DNA from: Symbiotaphrina buchneri
Taxonomy: Eukaryota; Ascomycota; Symbiotaphrinales; Symbiotaphrinaceae
NCBI GenBank assembly: GCA_001599915.1
Contig: BCIG01000023.1
Coordinates: 186,001-250,000, forward strand
DNA: 64,000 nt
Direction: 5' to 3'
Shown here: piece after piece, positions 60,799 through 64,000 of the stretch
Position numbering within the stretch: the first letter of the stretch is position 1
Layout of the letters: every line of letters begins with the position of its first letter
The notes under the pieces: model-generated
Database searches by the model: none
What the model saw: the letters and a program-made list of their open reading frames with translations, nothing else
Told to the model about the DNA's origin: nothing
Program-made: the position numbers and the translations under genes

Positions 60799-61334
60799 TG
60801 TTGAAAAGGTAAAGCGGAAGAATACAGCTTGGAGCGGTATGAATGTGGAAGCAGGTGTGAATGCTAATTGAATTGATAGATATCTATCTGGGAATTGCAC
60901 TCTACTTTTATAGACATAAATGGGAAGGCGGTAAGCTTGTTATTACCGTTCCCCTATTTCTGCTACAATGTGCATTGAAGCGCAGCTTGCAGCATTACGT
61001 GTTTTCTTACATGGCTCAGTAAATCTGGAACATGTAGCTTGTTTTGTTACTGACTAGCTTGTTTTGCTACCAGCTAGCTTATTTTGTTATCAGTTAGCTT
61101 GTTTTGCTACCAACTAGCTTGTTTTGCTACTGCTAGCTTGTTCCACCATCTAGCTAGCAGGATTCACCTACTAACTAGTAGGTTTCATTTCTGGCTAGCA
61201 GTTGCATCAGCCAGAGGTGAATCACACAAGCGTTTCACCGTGTTTCAGCCAGCCACCTTGCCCTGTATTCATGTTCTACCATGTTCTGGAGCGTTCCAGG
61301 ATAGCAGTGCTTATTGGCGCTTAGTATTTTAACA
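60799..61334. mobile_element. Solo LTR of an LTR retrotransposon (fossil), 536 bp
   Basis: Begins TGTTGAAAAGG and ends TATTTTAACA (TG...CA), with a 5-bp target duplication ATGTA on both sides (60794-60798 and 61335-61339). There is no internal coding region, so it is a solo LTR left by recombination. It contains a short tandem array (CTAGCTTGTTTTGCTAC units, about 61034-61143). It is inserted in the family-A hAT-like copy and so is younger than that copy. Confidence 0.82.
61034..61143. repeat. Tandem repeat of about 20 bp inside the solo LTR
   Basis: About five units of CTAGCTTGTTTTGCTACCAA with small changes. Present in this LTR copy but not obvious in the related copy at 62008. Confidence 0.75.
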
Positions 61335-61662
61335 ATGTACACTAATGTATACTAATGCACACTAAGGCAAGCCACCTTGTACATTAAACCTAATTAAGTA
61401 TAAATTGTTATTATAAATATAGTCATGGAACTTACTGAGCTCTAGTTCTATACCCCTTCCAAAAATGGTAATTCCAAAAGAAAAAAATTTCTTATCTTAT
61501 CTTTTTGATCTGGTGATCTGGTATTATACCACATTTAACGCTGGTAGAATATGGTATCATGACTAAGTACCACTGGTACCAAAACTTGATACCAGACCAC
61601 ATTTAACATCGGTATGGTATATTTGTATTCAGTAGTATATACCATACCAACAACAAGCTTGC

Positions 61663-62540
61663 CTGTAACCTTAGCCCTAGTTTCAACTTTCTATGGTAGC
61701 CAGAAAGTATAGGATAGTTCAAAGCTAGAAGTGTTAAAAGAACTTAAGACAACAGCTTGGTTAGAATTCAAGAAAATACAAAATATAATCGTATTCTAAC
61801 TGACCTGTTTCTTTCTACCTGGCTTACCTTGTATTTATAAGCACTAACAATTGGTTAAACAGACTAATACATACTAATGCAAACTTATATACACTAATAT
61901 ACACTAATACAAACCATCTTGTAAACTAAACCTAAATAGGTATAGTATATTGTTATAAATAGGCAAACAGAACTTGTTAGGCTCTAGTTCTATACCTTTT
62001 GAAAAACTGTGAAAAGGTATAATAGCAAAAGGAATACAGCTTGGAACGGTGTGAATGTAGAAGCAGGTATGAAATGCTGATTGAATTGGTTACTATCTAC
62101 CTAGGGGTTTTACGCCTTTTTTATAGACGTGAATAGAAGATAATTTTTACAGCTAGAATGTTCTAGCATGCTTGGTAATCTTGTTAGATTACCAATGCTT
62201 TGTAATGCTTACAAATGCTTGGTAATCTGTTGATTACCAAGCATATTGAATATTCTAGAAACTTCCAGGAAATTCTATAGGCTTCTAGAAACTTCTATGG
62301 GCTTCCATTGGCTTCCATGGGTTTCCATGGACTTCTGGCTTTTTGCCATGCTCTACATTCACGCCCTACTGTGGTTTCTAGAGCTTTCCAGGATAGTAGC
62401 GCTTGTTATCGCTTATTATTTTAACAACAACGATAATTCTGACTGGAAAAACTTATAATGTTATCCGGTTATTAGTAAAAAAACCAAACTAAAACCTACT
62501 GGTTTTTGGTAAAATTTTTGAAAAACCATACTAACCTACA
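61663..62540 (+). mobile_element. Family-B hAT-like fragment interrupted by an LTR copy
   Basis: Matches the family-B interior from CCTGTAACC.TAGCCCTAG (compare 60041) through to its right portion (TTTTTGGTAAAATTTTTGAA, compare 60433). The left end is missing, and the copy is interrupted at 62008-62426 by a second LTR. Confidence 0.65.
62008..62426. mobile_element. Second, shorter solo LTR of the same family (fossil)
   Basis: Begins TGTGAAAAGGTATAATAGC and ends ATTATTTTAACA. The body resembles the LTR at 60799 (AATACAGCTTGGAACGGTGT, TTTCCAGGATAGTAGCGCTT). Flanking 5-mers AAAAC and ACAAC are compatible with a decayed target duplication. No internal region. Confidence 0.65.
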
Positions 62541-62542
62541 GG

Positions 62543-63396
62543 CAGGCTTGCTGTTGGTATAGTATATACCACCGAATATGAATATATCATACCGGCACTA
62601 AATGTGGTCTAGTATCAAAATTTGGTACCAGTGGTACTTAGTCATGATACCATATTCTACCGGCGCTAAATGTGGTATAATACCAGATCACCAGATCAAA
62701 AAGATAAGATAAGAAATTTTTTTCTTTTGGAAATGCTATTTTTGGAAGGGGTATAGAACTAGAGCTCAGCAAGTTCCGTTAGCATATTTGTCAGCATACA
62801 CTATACCTAATTAGGTTTAATTTACAAGGTGGCTTACATTAGTGTGCATTAGTTTGCATTAATTTGCATTAGTGTGTTTCACTATTTGTTAGTGCTTATA
62901 AATACAAGGTAAGCTAGGTCCAAATAGGCAGGTCGGTTGGAATATGATCATATTTTGTATTTTCTTGAATTCTAACCAAGCTACGGTCCCAAGTCCTTTT
63001 TACACTTCCAACTTGTTGCTATCTTGCAGTTCCTGGCCACTATAGGGCTTCAAAACAGGTAAATGCTAATATCTCAACCATTTCTAATCGGATTTTATAA
63101 TTTCAAAAATGGTATTATTCAGCAAAGAATTTGCTATATGACCATGTTTTTTATATTAAAATGTTGATTATTCACCAAGATAAAATTAGGTTTCGCTTGA
63201 AGTTGTTTGTTAAACACTTAGTAAACAGTATAAATAATATACAATGAATACTTGGGAGTAGTATTCATATTTGTAACTAGTGGTATCTGGTACTAGGGGT
63301 CTGAACTACTACATGTAGTCAAGTTTCTTGACAGGCAAGCTTAAAATGTCAAAGTACCATACCATACCATACCATACCATACCAACAACAAGCCTG
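62543..63396 (-). mobile_element. hAT-like element, family A, inverted copy (854 bp)
   Basis: Starts CAGGCTTGCTGTTGGTATAG and ends with ACCATACCATACCATACC.. then AACAACAAGCCTG. The interior is the reverse complement of the 56455-57288 copy (for example TCATGATACCATATTCTACC at 62643). Flanking octamers differ (CCTACAGG and ATCTAGTA), so the target duplication has been lost or the flank rearranged. Confidence 0.8.
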
Positions 63397-63556
63397 ATCT
63401 AGTATATATATTATTCCTATATTTTTAATTGTTTAGAATTATATAGTTATAGGACTTATCAAGTACTAGTTCTATGTCCCTTTTTAAAAATGGTAATTCT
63501 AAAGAAAAAAATCTTTTATCTTTTTATTCTTTTTAATCTGGTATATACCGTATTTG
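63397..63556 (+). mobile_element. Fragment of another family-A copy
   Basis: Contains AGTACTAGTTCTATGTCCCT, TGGTAATTCTAAAGAAAAAA and TTTTTAATCTGGTATATACC, matching the interior of the complete copy near 57070-57155. Both ends are missing. Confidence 0.55.
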
Positions 63557-64000
63557 TGTTGAAAGGTAAGGCTGTGCAGCTTGATTCATTTACTGTATAG
63601 GTAGGAAAGTGCTCTAGCTATATGCCTGCGTCCCCAGCCCCCTTGGTAATGCGTCCCTATCTTGCAGGTGTGTCTCCCTCTTTGGTGGTACGGCTCCCCC
63701 TTTGGTGGTGCGGCTCTGCTCCCTCCCGCCTATTTACCCTGAGCCGGGTAAACGTGCGTGGTGGCAGAACCACACCACCTACAGAGCCGTACCTCCTACA
63801 GAGCCTCCACACCACCAAGGCTCCTGGAGATGCTGCGATCGCTATATTCCAACACTCCTACTTGATCCAGCGTCGGCAAGGCGCCTTATTAAAAACAGGG
63901 AAAAACCTTCATAGAAAAACCTGAAAAGAGTGTGCCAGGAAAAACAAGAAAGAGAGGCAAAGACAGGCCTTAGTACTGTTTAACTCCTAGGTCCTTCTAA
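63557..64000. other. Unassigned sequence at the right edge, possible LTR start
   Basis: TGTTGAAAGGTAAGGCTGTG at 63557 resembles the first bases of the solo LTRs, but the similarity soon fades. The rest is GC-richer than the nest. A 100-aa open frame (63622-63924) looks compositional. It might be the start of an LTR element that continues beyond the window. Confidence 0.35.

Larger units (their letters stand above)
57350..61665 (+). mobile_element. hAT-like element, family A, host of three later insertions
   Basis: Begins CAGGCTTGTTGTTGGTATGG at 57350 and ends ACCATACCAACAACAAGCTTG near 61665. Its body matches the 834-bp copy but is split into four pieces (57350-57496, 59522-59678, 60532-60798, 61335-61665) by a pogo-type transposon, a family-B hAT-like copy and a solo LTR. 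The right end is slightly altered and no matching target duplication was found outside it. Confidence 0.8.

Noticed and set aside
63622-63924. 100-aa open frame at the right edge
   Set aside because: Low-complexity composition and no recognisable domain; neighbouring frames are equally open.

Overview
The window looks like a chromosome segment of a filamentous ascomycete (Pezizomycotina), most likely a eurotiomycete related to Aspergillus. The evidence is many short GT-AG introns of about 45-90 bases, protein families with Aspergillus-like sequence (HapB, CsnD, a kinesin-3 of the UncA type, a Rim15 kinase with a C-terminal receiver domain), a tRNA-Tyr with a short intron, and an AT-rich block of decayed transposons of the kind left by repeat-induced mutation. 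The species is not identified.

Layout. (1) 1.3-20.1 kb is gene-dense: a tandem-UBC E2 enzyme, a sterol C-4 decarboxylase/dehydrogenase (Erg26 type), a large Rim15-type kinase, eIF3d and the kinesin-3 motor Unc-104. (2) 21.2-23.4 kb holds an eight-exon C2H2 zinc-finger gene with an apparent frame break. (3) 23.8-30.5 kb is gene-poor: a hexanucleotide microsatellite around a 380-base assembly gap, a degenerate ~111 bp tandem repeat, an intron-containing tRNA-Tyr(GTA) and low-complexity DNA. (4) 30.5-55.3 kb is again dense: a TspO/MBR protein, ARS2/SERRATE, Trm5, Rpb4, a TRAPP Trs23/TRAPPC4 subunit, Rpn10, a Borealin/Nbl1 N-domain protein, HapB (NF-YA), an AlkB-like dioxygenase, a GRF zinc-finger protein, Sdh1 and CSN4. 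(5) 55.6-63.6 kb is an AT-rich transposon nest. Two related non-autonomous hAT-like families have exact 8 bp target duplications where they can be measured. A pogo-type element, a second hAT-like copy and a solo LTR are all inserted into one older hAT-like copy.

The host genes are mostly housekeeping: ubiquitin/proteasome/CSN, translation and tRNA modification, transcription, transport, respiration and sterol synthesis. They form no pathway cluster. Several pairs share divergent promoters (tspO-like/ars2, rpb4/trs23, rpn10/nbl1, sdh1/csnD). Many of these intergenic regions carry short reiterated GGTA/TACC words (TAAGGTA, GGTACCTTA). Gene models below were spliced by eye, and exon sums were checked for reading-frame consistency. 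The main anomalies are an in-frame stop near the end of the Rim15 reading frame, a Glu at the Rim15 phospho-acceptor position, a 12-nt microexon next to an E2 catalytic Cys, a start codon apparently split by an intron, and a 10-nt terminal exon in sdh1.
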